64,000 bases of DNA, taken from the NCBI RefSeq assembly GCF_024029675.1, contig NZ_CP097121.1:744001-808000 (forward strand). The letters are read 5' to 3'. The translations under genes were made by a program, and so were the position numbers. This document shows, in pieces, positions 1 to 11,300 of this stretch (position 1 is its first letter; the number at the start of each line of letters is the position of its first letter). The notes under the pieces are model-generated. The model saw only the letters and a program-made list of their open reading frames with translations, did no database searches and was not told the DNA's origin. Source of the DNA: Fructilactobacillus carniphilus (GTDB taxonomy: Bacteria; Bacillota; Bacilli; Lactobacillales; Lactobacillaceae).

Positions 1-1873
1 CGGAGTTCATAGATGAACTAACCGAATTGAGTTGTGAACTAAGTTCATTTGACAATGAAATTGAAGCACTTTGACTTGCGTTTGAGTCCAGTCCTGATTG
101 GTTAGCTGCAACTGCTGAATCTACAACACTTTGTGCATTAAGAGACGTGTGTTCAGCACTAAAACTGGTAGCTTCAGAAGTGCTGTGGAAATTACTCAAA
201 CTCAATGAGATTGAATCTGATTGAGAAGTACTCAATGATCTTAATTGAGAGTCATTGTAAGAACCAGAAATCGAACCCCAACTATTAGACATACTGTCTG
301 ATAAAGTCGTGTTCATTGATTTTTCTAGACTAACTGAAGCTGAAGTTGATTGTGATGGAAGGTTTTCAATAACTGGAACTGCTTGAATCTTAGAGAAAGT
401 TTCAGCGTTAGTAGATGAAATAGCAGCATTATAAACGTTAACAGCTGCATTAATTGCAGCATTCAATGCTTCAGTTGCATAGTGATCACCGAAATGTTCG
501 ATAACATAATTTTCAAAGTATTGTGCAACTTTGTTAATGAAATCCTTAGACTGAACTCCAGCTTGGATGTACATTTCATCTCCAGCTTGAAGTCCATAAT
601 CATGTGGGTTTACGTTAACTGAAATACTACTTCTAGAATTGTTAGTTACGTAAGGCTTCTGGTTAACTTTATCCCATTGACCTGTAACTGGGTTCCAAAT
701 GTAAAGAGTAGTTTCTTGGTCATTACCAAGCGTTAACCAACCTTTACTGGTATCAATTTTAATGGAACCGGAGTTACCATCGTAAATATAATGGTTTCCG
801 TTAACAACGCCATCTACGTTAGGAGCAAGCCCTAACTCATTAAGAGTAGGAATATGCGTATGAAGTGCAGCATTAGCATCATCAATCGCCTTGTTAATAC
901 TATTAATAAAGACATTCGTATTGCTATCTTCACCAGCCGGCTTGTTAGGAATCTTCATTCCTGGTTGACCAGCATTATTGTTGGCAGCCAAGACCAGCTT
1001 GTCACTGTTAACCCTTGATTCACTGTTACTAGTTGAAGCAGCAACCGAATCATTAGTGGAAATGCTCAATGACTTGTCATTTGAAAGTGAGTTGTCTGAT
1101 GCTTCTTGTACTAATGCAGATTCACTAACCTTTTGACTTTCACTAAAACTTTGTGAAGTCGAAGCGGAACTCGGTTCTTCACTCTTTTGACTTTCATAAC
1201 CCAAAATGCTGTTTGTCGAATCAGTCAAGCTATCTTCTGAATTAGAAGTTGATTGAATGATTGATTCACTAGCAATAGAGTTATTAAGGTCTTTAGCAGC
1301 TGCATTAGAATCACTAGTTGAAACTTTTGCGTTAGTTACGGTATTACTATCAGCTTGTGATGTACTAGTATTTGTTGTGGACTTAGCGTTGGAATTCTCT
1401 GCTGATGCACTGCTAATACTCTTCTGTGAATCTTGGTGGTTAGAGTTTGATTCTGTACTTTGTGAACTACTAGAACTGGTTAATGAACTGTTATTAGTTG
1501 TATTCAGTGTAGTTGATTCACTGCTTGAATTACTAACAGTGGACTTACCCTGCTCGCTCTTAGAAATTGAATTACTTTCGCTTTCAGACGATGAAGTCGA
1601 CTGAGAGGCTTCGGAATTCAAGTTAGAGTGAGCAGGGACCGTAGCAGATTGTTGATTAACAAGAAGTTGGTCGTCGTTATCAACCTCTCGCTTTAGCTGT
1701 TGGGTAGAGTCTGCCATTGTAACTGGAGCACCCAGCAAGATACTAGCTACCATCCCTGAAACAGTAGCAGTTCCTGCAACTAACCATTGCTTACCGGCTT
1801 TATACATCCGATACCTTGTTCTTTTGTTGGTATCGAAAAGTGATTCAAAACGGCGTTGGTTAAATTTCTTCAT
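1..1873 (-). CDS. Serine-rich repeat adhesin, N-terminal part (runs off left edge)
   Basis: Partial gene: the start codon lies at 1871-1873 and the frame is open to base 1, giving about 624 residues. Residues 21-30 match the KxYKxGKxW-type signal (YRMYKAGKQW), followed by a hydrophobic stretch ending near VTMAD, as in aSec substrates. A first Ser/Thr-rich stretch covers roughly residues 55-285. A non-repetitive region of about 215 residues follows (to about 500), containing NVFINSINKAIDD and GWLTLGNDQETTLYIW. A second serine-rich repeat then continues past the edge. The N-terminal half is clearly homologous to the next gene (2387-13738), so the two are tandem paralogues. It is probably O-glycosylated in the cytosol, exported by SecA2/SecY2 and sortase-anchored, although its C-terminus is not visible. 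The binding region resembles no family I can name. Confidence 0.9.
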   Translation of the reverse strand, partial: MKKFNQRRFESLFDTNKRTRYRMYKAGKQWLVAGTATVSGMVASILLGAPVTMADSTQQLKREVDNDDQLLVNQQSATVPAHSNLNSEASQSTSSSESESNSISKSEQGKSTVSNSSSESTTLNTTNNSSLTSSSSSQSTESNSNHQDSQKSISSASAENSNAKSTTNTSTSQADSNTVTNAKVSTSDSNAAAKDLNNSIASESIIQSTSNSEDSLTDSTNSILGYESQKSEEPSSASTSQSFSESQKVSESALVQEASDNSLSNDKSLSISTNDSVAASTSNSESRVNSDKLVLAANNNAGQPGMKIPNKPAGEDSNTNVFINSINKAIDDANAALHTHIPTLNELGLAPNVDGVVNGNHYIYDGNSGSIKIDTSKGWLTLGNDQETTLYIWNPVTGQWDKVNQKPYVTNNSRSSISVNVNPHDYGLQAGDEMYIQAGVQSKDFINKVAQYFENYVIEHFGDHYATEALNAAINAAVNVYNAAISSTNAETFSKIQAVPVIENLPSQSTSASVSLEKSMNTTLSDSMSNSWGSISGSYNDSQLRSLSTSQSDSISLSLSNFHSTSEATSFSAEHTSLNAQSVVDSAVAANQSGLDSNASQSASISLSNELSSQLNSVSSSMNS

Positions 1874-2008
1874 TCTCCCTACTCTGCCTTTCCTATAAAA
1901 TATTGGATACCATGGACTCTAAAAAAAGTCATAATACAGAAATAATTACCGTAAAAATCGGATAACAATTTCTATCTAATTCTCTTCTAAAAATCCATTT
2001 GTGTACAG

Positions 2009-2037
2009 ATTATCACACTAAAAAAATGTTTTATCAA
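2009..2037 (-). promoter_or_regulatory. Sigma-A-type promoter of the left-edge adhesin
   Basis: On the minus strand a -35 TTGATA (2032-2037) and a -10 GATAAT (2009-2014) are separated by exactly 17 bases. Transcription would start near 2002, leaving a 5' leader of about 130 nt before the start codon at 1873. The call is from sequence pattern only. Confidence 0.6.
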
Positions 2038-2068
2038 CACAAAGGCTTCACTTTTTCACATGAATATA

Positions 2069-2087
2069 ATGTTATAAAATATAACAT
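2069..2087. promoter_or_regulatory. 19-bp inverted repeat upstream of the left-edge adhesin promoter
   Basis: ATGTTATA-AAA-TATAACAT is a perfect 8-bp inverted repeat with a 3-bp centre. It sits about 32 bp upstream of the -35 box at 2032-2037, where an activator could bind. No T-tract follows, so it is not a terminator. The binding protein is unknown. Confidence 0.35.
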
Positions 2088-2203
2088 GCCAATTTTATGG
2101 TTGGGTATGTGATTGGTATGAAGTTAGGGATGTCAGAAGATTAAAATCTTTAATATTTTGGTACATAAAACGCATTGAAAAGTCAATAATCCTTAAAATA
2201 TAT

Positions 2204-2248
2204 AAAAAAATAAGCCTTACTGACTAATTAAAGTCAGTGAGGCTTATT
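2204..2248 (-). terminator. Intrinsic terminator of the giant adhesin gene
   Basis: A stem of about 17 bp (2209-2225 with 2232-2248, one G-T position, loop of six) is followed on the minus strand by a run of Ts (2204-2210). It lies about 140 bp after the stop of the 2387-13738 gene and separates it from the next adhesin. The rest of the 1874-2386 gap holds the promoter and inverted repeat listed separately; I see nothing else in it. Confidence 0.85.
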
Positions 2249-2386
2249 TGATCTTTTCATAGTAAAGAGGCGTATCCCAACTACGGTTATTTACCATAAC
2301 ATCAAAATAAATTTTACCCAATTATGTTAACTTGCATTGAAAGTCACATGGTAACAAATAAAATTATCTAAACTTGCTGTTCTACC

Positions 2387-5300
2387 CTATTTCTTACTAC
2401 GTTTACGACGCTTAATCCCCAATCCGGCCAAAGCCATGATTGCAAATCCAGCAACTACCAGGCTCTTGGTGGTATCACCTGTTTGTGGTAACACCTGCTG
2501 TTTAGCCTTGTGCTCACTCTGAGTAACAAAGTTTGTGGCACTGGCTACAGAACTAGAATTACTCATCGAAGCCGAGTTGGAATTCACAGCTGAAGTTAAG
2601 CTACCCGCACTAGTTTCAGTCATTGAATTAGAAGTTAATTGACTTGTAGTGGTACTTGCAGACCGACTTTCCAAAGATGACAAACTCATCGAGTTACTTT
2701 CAACGTCAACCATCGATTTACTATCACTCGTTGAAATTAACACTGAGGAAGATTGACTGATAGATGTCGAAAGACTAGCTGAAGTACTGCCAGAGTTTGA
2801 ATGACGATCAGCAGTTGATTGTGATACATCCCTAGATGTTAAATCACTTGCTGAATCCGATTGAGAAATCGAAGCGCTCAGCGAAGTTGATTCAGAAACT
2901 GACTTACTTATTGAATTACTCAACGAAGCAACCGCACTATCTGATTCAGAAGAACTGTTTGAAGTACTTACTGAAGTAGACGCACTCATCGAACTACTTT
3001 CAGCATCAACCATCGAATCAACGACACTTGTCGAGGTTGAAAAACTCATGGAGCCACTCAACGAAGTCGATGTTGATTGACTGACAGCGTTAGACATTGC
3101 TCCAGAGAGACTGTCAGCTGCCGAGGCACTGATTGACATGCTCTGTGAAGTTAAATTCGAAATCGAATTACTTATGGATTCAAAGATTGATTGAACCTCT
3201 GACGTCGAAGCTGATGCAGAAGCACTTGCTGATTTGGAAGCGCTAATGGAGTTGCTTTCAGAAACCAATTCCGAAAGTGATTCGCTAGCAGAAGCTGATA
3301 AGGACTTACTTGTGGAGTCACTCATTGAAACAGCAGTACTATCACTCATTGAAACAGCAGTACTATCACTCATCGAACTGGACTTACTATTAGAAGATGA
3401 TGCAGATGTCGACAAACTGGCTGAGCCTGATTGCGAAATTGAAGTGCTCATCGAATCCCCTATTGACGTTGAAGTAGAACTACTTTCTGAAGTTGAAGTA
3501 CTTTCGGAGTCGGAAATACTCATCGAGTCGTTGATGGACGTCGATGTGGACTGGCTATCTAAGATAGATTCTAATTTTGAAGTGCTTTCGGATACCGATG
3601 TACTAGTTGATGACGACTGTGAACCTGAGATGCTCATTGAGTCGCTAACAGACACTGAGGCACTTAACGATTCTGCTTTCCTCATTGAGTCATCTTCAGA
3701 AATCAACTTCGACATTGATTCACTAATGGAGTCGGATAACGACTTGCTAGTTGAACCACTAATAGAAGTTGATTCACTTGCTGAAGTTAATCCCGAATTG
3801 CGATCAGAAACGGACATTGATTCAGAATCGCTGTCCGATACCGAGACACTCGTTGATACTGACTGCGAGTCTGAAGTACTGGTCGAATCAACCAGTGACG
3901 TTGAAACCGATTGACTTCCAGATGTTGAAATTGATGTAATCACAGACGTAAGCTTCGAACTCAGTTCACTACCATGGACCGAAACAGACGTACTTGCAGA
4001 CGCATTCTTCGATTCAGATTCACTGATTGAATCAGCTACTGACGTCGAAGTTGATTGACTAGCATCGATTGACAGTGAGGTTGAGATGCTATCAACCACC
4101 AATGCACTTGCAGACGTTGAGACGCTCATAGAAGCTGAGGATGATCCAGAAATAGATGTGCTGTTTGATCCGGACGTACTTACTGAGTTCGAAGTGCTGC
4201 TTGAAGTTGAAGCAGACTGTGAGGTAACCGAACTATCAGAGGTTGAGGTTGAAACAGAATCTCTCAATGAGGTTAACTTCGAGTTCAATTCACTACCGAG
4301 AACTGATACAGACTCGGAAGCTGAAGCATCCTTACTCGTTGACAACGAAGCAGAATGTGATGCAATTCCAGATTCAAGTTCTGACAACGAGGCACTCTCA
4401 AAGTCATTGATGGACTTAGAAACCGAGTTGAAAATAGAATCAATCAACTGCGATTCACTGACCGAATTGGAAGTTGAAACTGATGCTGATTGACTACCAG
4501 AAACAGAATGTGAGTTAATTTGTGATTCTAACGTTGATGCTGACGTACTCAACGATCCGCTGACTGATGTCGATGCAGAATCAATTGCCGAGTTCAATTC
4601 AGAATCAGACTGACTGTCTGACAATGAAATTGAAACAGAATCGCTAACAGAAATTGAGCCACTGACTGAAGTTGAGCCAAAGATAGAAATTGACGTAGAT
4701 AGCGATGAACTCACCGATACAGATGTAGACCTGCTCAATGATGTTGAAAGTGAGGCACTTAAGGATTGCGAACCAAAAGCACTAGCTGATGCAGACCCCT
4801 GCTTTGATGCTGAAGCACTAACAGAACTACTTAATGACATCGATACAGAAGTACTTTCTGATACTGAGGTTGAGTGCGAATCTAATTGTGATTCTAACGT
4901 TGATTCGGATGCGCTCAATGAACCACTAACTGAGGTTGAAGCGGAATCAATTGCTGAATTTTCTTCAGAAACAGAAGTGCTATCTGACAATGATGTGCTC
5001 AGCAATGCAGATAAACTATTTGAAATTGAAGTAGACTTTGCTACTGATCCACTAACCGAAGTAGAGCCACTCAATGATGTTGAAGTAGATTTGCTCTCTG
5101 ATGTTGACCGGAATACAGAATTGCTAACAGAAGTCTGCGTCGATTCAGACACTGATATTGATACAGATTCACTTAACGACTTCGAAACAGACGTGCTCTT
5201 CGACGTTGATTCACTCAACGATGAAGATTCAGAGTTCTTTGTTGATGCGCTTGCTGAATCACTGGCAGAAGTTGATGATGATTCAAATTCACTTAATGAA

Positions 5301-8300
5301 ACCGAAGCGCTGTCTGAAACTGATCCACTCTTCGAAGTGGATCCACTAACTGACATTGAATTAGATACAGAAGCCGAGTGTGAATTAACTTGCGATTCAA
5401 TTGTCGATTCTGAAATACTCTGTGAATCGTTTACTGAGGTTGAAGCCGAATCAATTGCTGAGTTTTCTTCGGAATCAGCTTTATTTACTGATAATGAGGC
5501 ACTCAGAGATTCGGATTGAGAATCACTGGCAGAAATTGAACTAGATTCAGAGGCACTTAGTGAAATCGAAGCACTATCTGAAATTGACGTTGAAGCGCTA
5601 ACAGAAGTTTGCGTAGACGCAGAATTTGATACTGATTGCGAAGTTGAACCGCTGTTTGACATTGAGTCAAGGACGGAAACTGAATGTGATTCTACTTCTG
5701 AAATCAAGATTGATTCGGATGCGCTTAATGAATCAGATAACGACTGCGATGCAGAAGCAACTATTGAGTTTGAGTCGGAAAGGCTTAAGGAAGTAGATCC
5801 ACTCGTTGAAATTGAATTGCTTAAGGAAGTAGATCTGGAATTCTTCGTAGAGGCACTCGTTGAATTACTTTCATAAGTTGATTTAGATTTTGAAACACTC
5901 ATGGATAGCGAGTTGCTTACTGAAAGTGATGTTGCTCCAGAATTACTCTTAGAGTCGGATGTACTTGCCGAATTAGATTCACTAGCGGAAACATGTTCTG
6001 ACCCAGATAATGATTCGCTTAATGAACCTGAAGCAGACCCACTCATTGATTCTGATTCACTCGCAGATGCTTTCATCGAAGCACTTTCTGATTCCAATTT
6101 AGAAGTTGATGAAACAACTGAACTTGAATCTGATGCTAATGTTGAGCCACTTAATGATATCGAAGTGGATTTACTGTCAGACATTGACGTGGAACCACTG
6201 ACTGACATTGAATCGGAGACAGAAGTTGAGTGTGAGTTTACCTCTGAAACTAATTTGGATTCAGATGCAATCAATGAAGCAGATAATGACTGCGATGCAG
6301 AATCAATTGCAGAGCTCAATTCGGAATCAGATTGACTAGTCGACAATGAATTGCTTACTGATAAGGACTGCGATGATGAGCCACTCGTTGAAGTAGACGT
6401 TGAGTTGGATTCACTAAGTGACTTAGAATCAGACTCACTCAACGAAGTCGATTCTGAATTTCCCTTTGAAGTGCTGGTTGAGTTGCTTTCATAAGTTGAT
6501 TTAGATTCTGAACCGCTCAGTGATAATGAATTGCTTGCTGAAACAGAGCTAGAATCTGAACCAATAGCAGATGTGTGTGTGGAAATAGATTCTGAACCAG
6601 ATAATGATTCACTAAGTGAAGTCGAGGCCGAATCACTTTCGTATTTGGAAGTGGATTCTGAACTATTTACTGAATTACTATCAGAAATTGACTTAGAAGT
6701 TGATGTAGAGCCAGATTCACTCGATGAAAGAGCTGTAGATTCAGATCCACTCAGCGATAACGAGTTGCTTGCTGAAAGTGATTTCGAAGTTGATTCACTG
6801 ATAGAAGTCTTTGTCGAAGTACTTTCTGATGCCGATGTCGATACAACAACCGAACTTGAGTCAGATACAGACATCGAGTGTGAGTTAACTTCTGAACCTA
6901 ATTTTGATACAGAAATGCTCAGTGAATCTGCCAACGATGTTGATACCGAGTCAATTGTTGAACTTAATTCAGAGCTAGACTTGCTTACTGATAATGAATC
7001 ACTAATAGAGGTGCTTCCTGACGCAGAAGCTAATCCAGATACAGAATCACTTAATGATGTTGATACCAAATTACTCTGAGAACTTGATGAAATGGTTGAA
7101 GCTGAACTACTAGTTGAAGTGGATAATGACTCTGAACTACTTAATGATAAGGACTTTGAGGATGACCCACTTGTAGAAATCGAATCGATTAGTGAGACGG
7201 ATGTTGATTCACTTGTCGAAGTGGAAAGACTATCTGACAATGATTTAGAAGCCGATTCACTCTTTGAGGTAGAAGTACTAATTGAAACAGAATCGCTGGT
7301 AGAACCATGTTCTGAATCAGATAATGATCCCCTTGATGAAGTAGATTCAGACTTCGAAACTGATGTAGAACCAGATGCACTCATTGATTGTGAGTCGCTC
7401 GTTGAAATCGATTGAGTTGTGCTTGTTGATGTAGATAGCGAATCTGAATCACTTAATGATTGTGATTTGCTTTCTGAAAGTGATTTGGAATTAGATTCAC
7501 TGACAGAAGTTTGTGTAGAAGTACTTTCTGATTCAGATTTCGATGTCGATACAACAATTGAACTTGAGTCAGATGATGACGTTGATCCACTTAATGATGA
7601 TGAATTAGATTTACTGTCTAATATTGACGCTGATCCGCTAATTGACAATGAGTCAGATACAGACATCGAGTGTGAATTTACCTCTGAATCTAATTTCGAG
7701 GAAGAAATACTTAATGAATCAATTGTTGAACTCAATTCAGAACTAGACTTACTTACTGATAACGAATCACTAGTAGAAGTGCTTTCTGATATGAAAGATG
7801 ATCCAGATAAGGAATCGCTCATGGAACTAGATGCGCTAGTTGAATTTGAATCACTCGCTGAAGTAGACAATGACTCTGAACCACTTTTCGATAACGAGCT
7901 GCTTTCTGATACTGACTTAGATGCAGAAACACTTTGAGAAAGTGAGTCACTTGTCGAAGTTGATTCTGACTTAGACGTCGATCCACTAACTGACATTGAG
8001 TCACTTAATGACAATGACTTAGAACCAGATACACTCGTTGAAGTGGAATCACTGTTTGAAACATGTTCTGATCCAGACAATGATTCACTTAATGAAGTAG
8101 ATGCCGACTTAGACGTTGAACCACTAGCTGATAAGGAATCAGATACTGACGTTGAACCTGATAACGAATGGCTTAAAGATTTCGATTCAGAATCACTCTG
8201 TGAAAGTGAGTCACTCGTTGAAATTGACTTAAATCCGCTTGCTGATACAGATGTCAAATTACTTACCGAAATCGACTTCGAACTTGATCCACTTACTGAT

Positions 8301-11300
8301 GTTGAATTGCTAGTAGAAGTAGATAAGGATTCTGAAATACTCAAAGATAATGAGCCACTCTTAGAAATTGATTCACTCATCGAAGCTGAATCACTAATGG
8401 AAACATGTTCTGAACCTGATAATGATTCGCTTAGAGAAGTAGATGTCGAACCACTAGCTGATAATGACCCCAAACTACTTTGCGATAACGAGCTGCTATC
8501 TGACATTGACTTAGATGCAGAAGCACTCTGTGAAATAGAGTTGCTGATTGAAATGGACTCGGATTTACTTGCTGATGCAGATGTGGAATCACTTACAGAA
8601 GTAGATTGCGAATTAGATCCGCTCGTTGAAGTTGAATCACTAGTCAATGTAGATAGTGACTCTGAAATGCTCAATGATAATGATTCACTTAGGGATTGCG
8701 ATTCTGAACTGCTCTTTGAATCGGATGCACTCATTGAAGAGGAATCACTGGTAGAAACATTTTCTGATCCAGATAATGATTCTATTAATGAAGTAGATGC
8801 CGACTTAGAAGTCGAACCACTAGTAGATACTGAATCACTAGCCGAAGTAGACAGTGACTCTGAACTACTTTGTGATAACGAGCTACTATCTGACAATGAT
8901 TTAGATGCAGAAACGCTTTGAGAAAGTGAGTCACTCGTTGAAATTGACTTAAATCCGCTTGCTGATACAGATGTCGAATTACTTACAGAAGTAGATTGCA
9001 AATTAGATCCGCTCGTCGAAGTTGAATCACTGGTCGATGTAGATAATGATTCTGAACCACTCAATGATAACGAGTTGCTTTCTGAAACTGATTTAGAAGC
9101 CGACCCACTCTTCGATTCAGATGCACTCATTGAATCAGAATCACTGATAGAAACATGTTCTGAACCTGATAATGATTCGCTTAGAGAAGTAGATGTCGAA
9201 CCACTAGCTGATAATGACCCTGAACTACTTTGCGATAACGAGTTACTTTCTGATACTGATTTTGATTCAGAAACATTCTGTGAAAGTGAGTCACTTGTTG
9301 AAATAGAATCAGATTTACTTGCTGATGCAGATGCGGAATCACTTATGGAAATTGATTTTGAACTGGATCCACTTGTAGATGCTGAATCGATCGTCGATGT
9401 AGATAATGAATCAGATACTGACGTTGAACCTGATAACGAATCGCTTAAAGATTTCGATTCAGAGGCACTTTGAGAAAGCGAGTCGCTCGTTGAAATTGAC
9501 TTAGATCCACTTGCTGATGCAGATGTAGAGTCACTTACGGAAGCAGACTTTGAGTTAGATCCGCTCGTCGAAGTTGAATCACTGGTCGATGTAGATAATG
9601 ATTCTGAAATACTCAAAGATAATGAGCCACTCTTCGAGCTAGATTCACTCATTGAAGTGGAATCACTATTAGAAACATGTTCTGAACCAGATAATGAATC
9701 GCTTAATGAAGTTGATAATGACTTCGAGTTCGAACCACTAACTGACAATGAGTCACTTAATGACAAGGACTTCGAACTAGACCCACTAGTAGATACTGAA
9801 TCACTAGTAGAAGTAGACAGAGATTCTGAAACACTTTGTGATAACGAGCTGCTATCTGAAACTGACTTAAACTCACTTTCAGATACAGATAACGAATCAC
9901 TTGTAGAAATCGATTGAGTTGTACTTGTTGACGTTGAACCACTAGTAGAAGTAGATAACGATTCTGAACTGCTCAATGACAGTGAGTTGCTCGTTGAAAT
10001 TGACTTAGACTCACTTTCGGATACAGATGTCGAATTACTTGTAGAAATCGACTTCGAACTTGATCCACTTACTGATGTTGAAACACTGGTAGAAGTAGAT
10101 AACGATTCTGAAACACTCAATGATAACGAGTCACTCGTTGAAATTGATTCAGATTCACTTGCTAATGTGGATATAGAGTCACTTACAGAAGTAGACTTCG
10201 AACTTGACCCGCTTACCGATGCTGAATCACTCGTAGACGTAGACAGACTGTCTGACAATGATTTCGCCGACGTACTTCCGGATGCTGACTTCGAACTAGA
10301 TGAACTAATTGAAGTGGATAAGCTATCTGAAAACGACTTCGAAGCCGATAAACTAAGTGATTCAGACTTTGAACCACTCAATGATGATGACGTAGAGTCG
10401 CTTTCAGACGTTGATTTCGAAGCAGAACCACTTGTCGATGTCGATTCAGACAACGATTCACTTTCTGAAATCGATTTTGCCATACTTGCAACTTTACTAG
10501 TCGAAGTTGATTGACTATTTACATCCGATTGTGAAGTTGAAGCAACCTTAGAACTAGATGCACTTAATGAAGCACTATCGGATTCGGAAATACTCTTAGA
10601 CTTACTATCTGACAGAGATTTTGAAGCAGAAACAGAAGTTACGACACTAGTAGATTCTGAATCAATCTTACTCTTTGAAACCGAGTTCGAATTACTTTGA
10701 CTAGTTGAAGCCGATTGTGAATCTCTCGTACTATCTTCTGCATTGGAAATGCTCAAGGATGTGGAAATACTGTCATTCTTCGATTTGCTGGTTGAAGTAA
10801 AGTCAGATTTACTAGTTGAAGTACTGGCTGAGGCTGAAAATGAGTTGGATTGTAGAATCGAAGTAGATGTACTCCGAGATTGGGATCCAATGTCATCCGT
10901 CGTATCATCAGATTCACTGTTTGATGACGCAGATTTAGAAGCTGATGCTGAAATAATATCATCAGTGGATTGACTCTTCGAAGCTGAAGTTGAAGCACTC
11001 TGTTCAACAGATTTAGAAGCTGATGCACTAGCTGAATTATTACTGTTCCGTTCAGCAAGTGATGCACTGGCTGAATCTGATTGACTCCTCTCAGCGGATT
11101 GACTATCAATCGCTGAATTTAATGCACTGGTTGACACCGAACCAGAATCATAGTCTGAGTTGCCTGACAACGAGGCAGAAATTGAACCTGACAGACTGTG
11201 TCCAGTAGATTCACTGGTAGAGGTTGATTTGGCAGCTGAAACAGATTCAGAGTTTAATGCTGATTTTGATGCCATGCTGGCAGATTCAGATTTAGAAACA

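Noticed and set aside
3234..10514. Many plus-strand frames of 100-290 codons rich in Glu/Asp/Leu/Ser opposite the giant adhesin.
   Set aside because: Antisense shadows of Ser-x codons (TCA, TCT, AGT, GAA types). Their breaks coincide with changes in serine codon choice, and none has a ribosome site.
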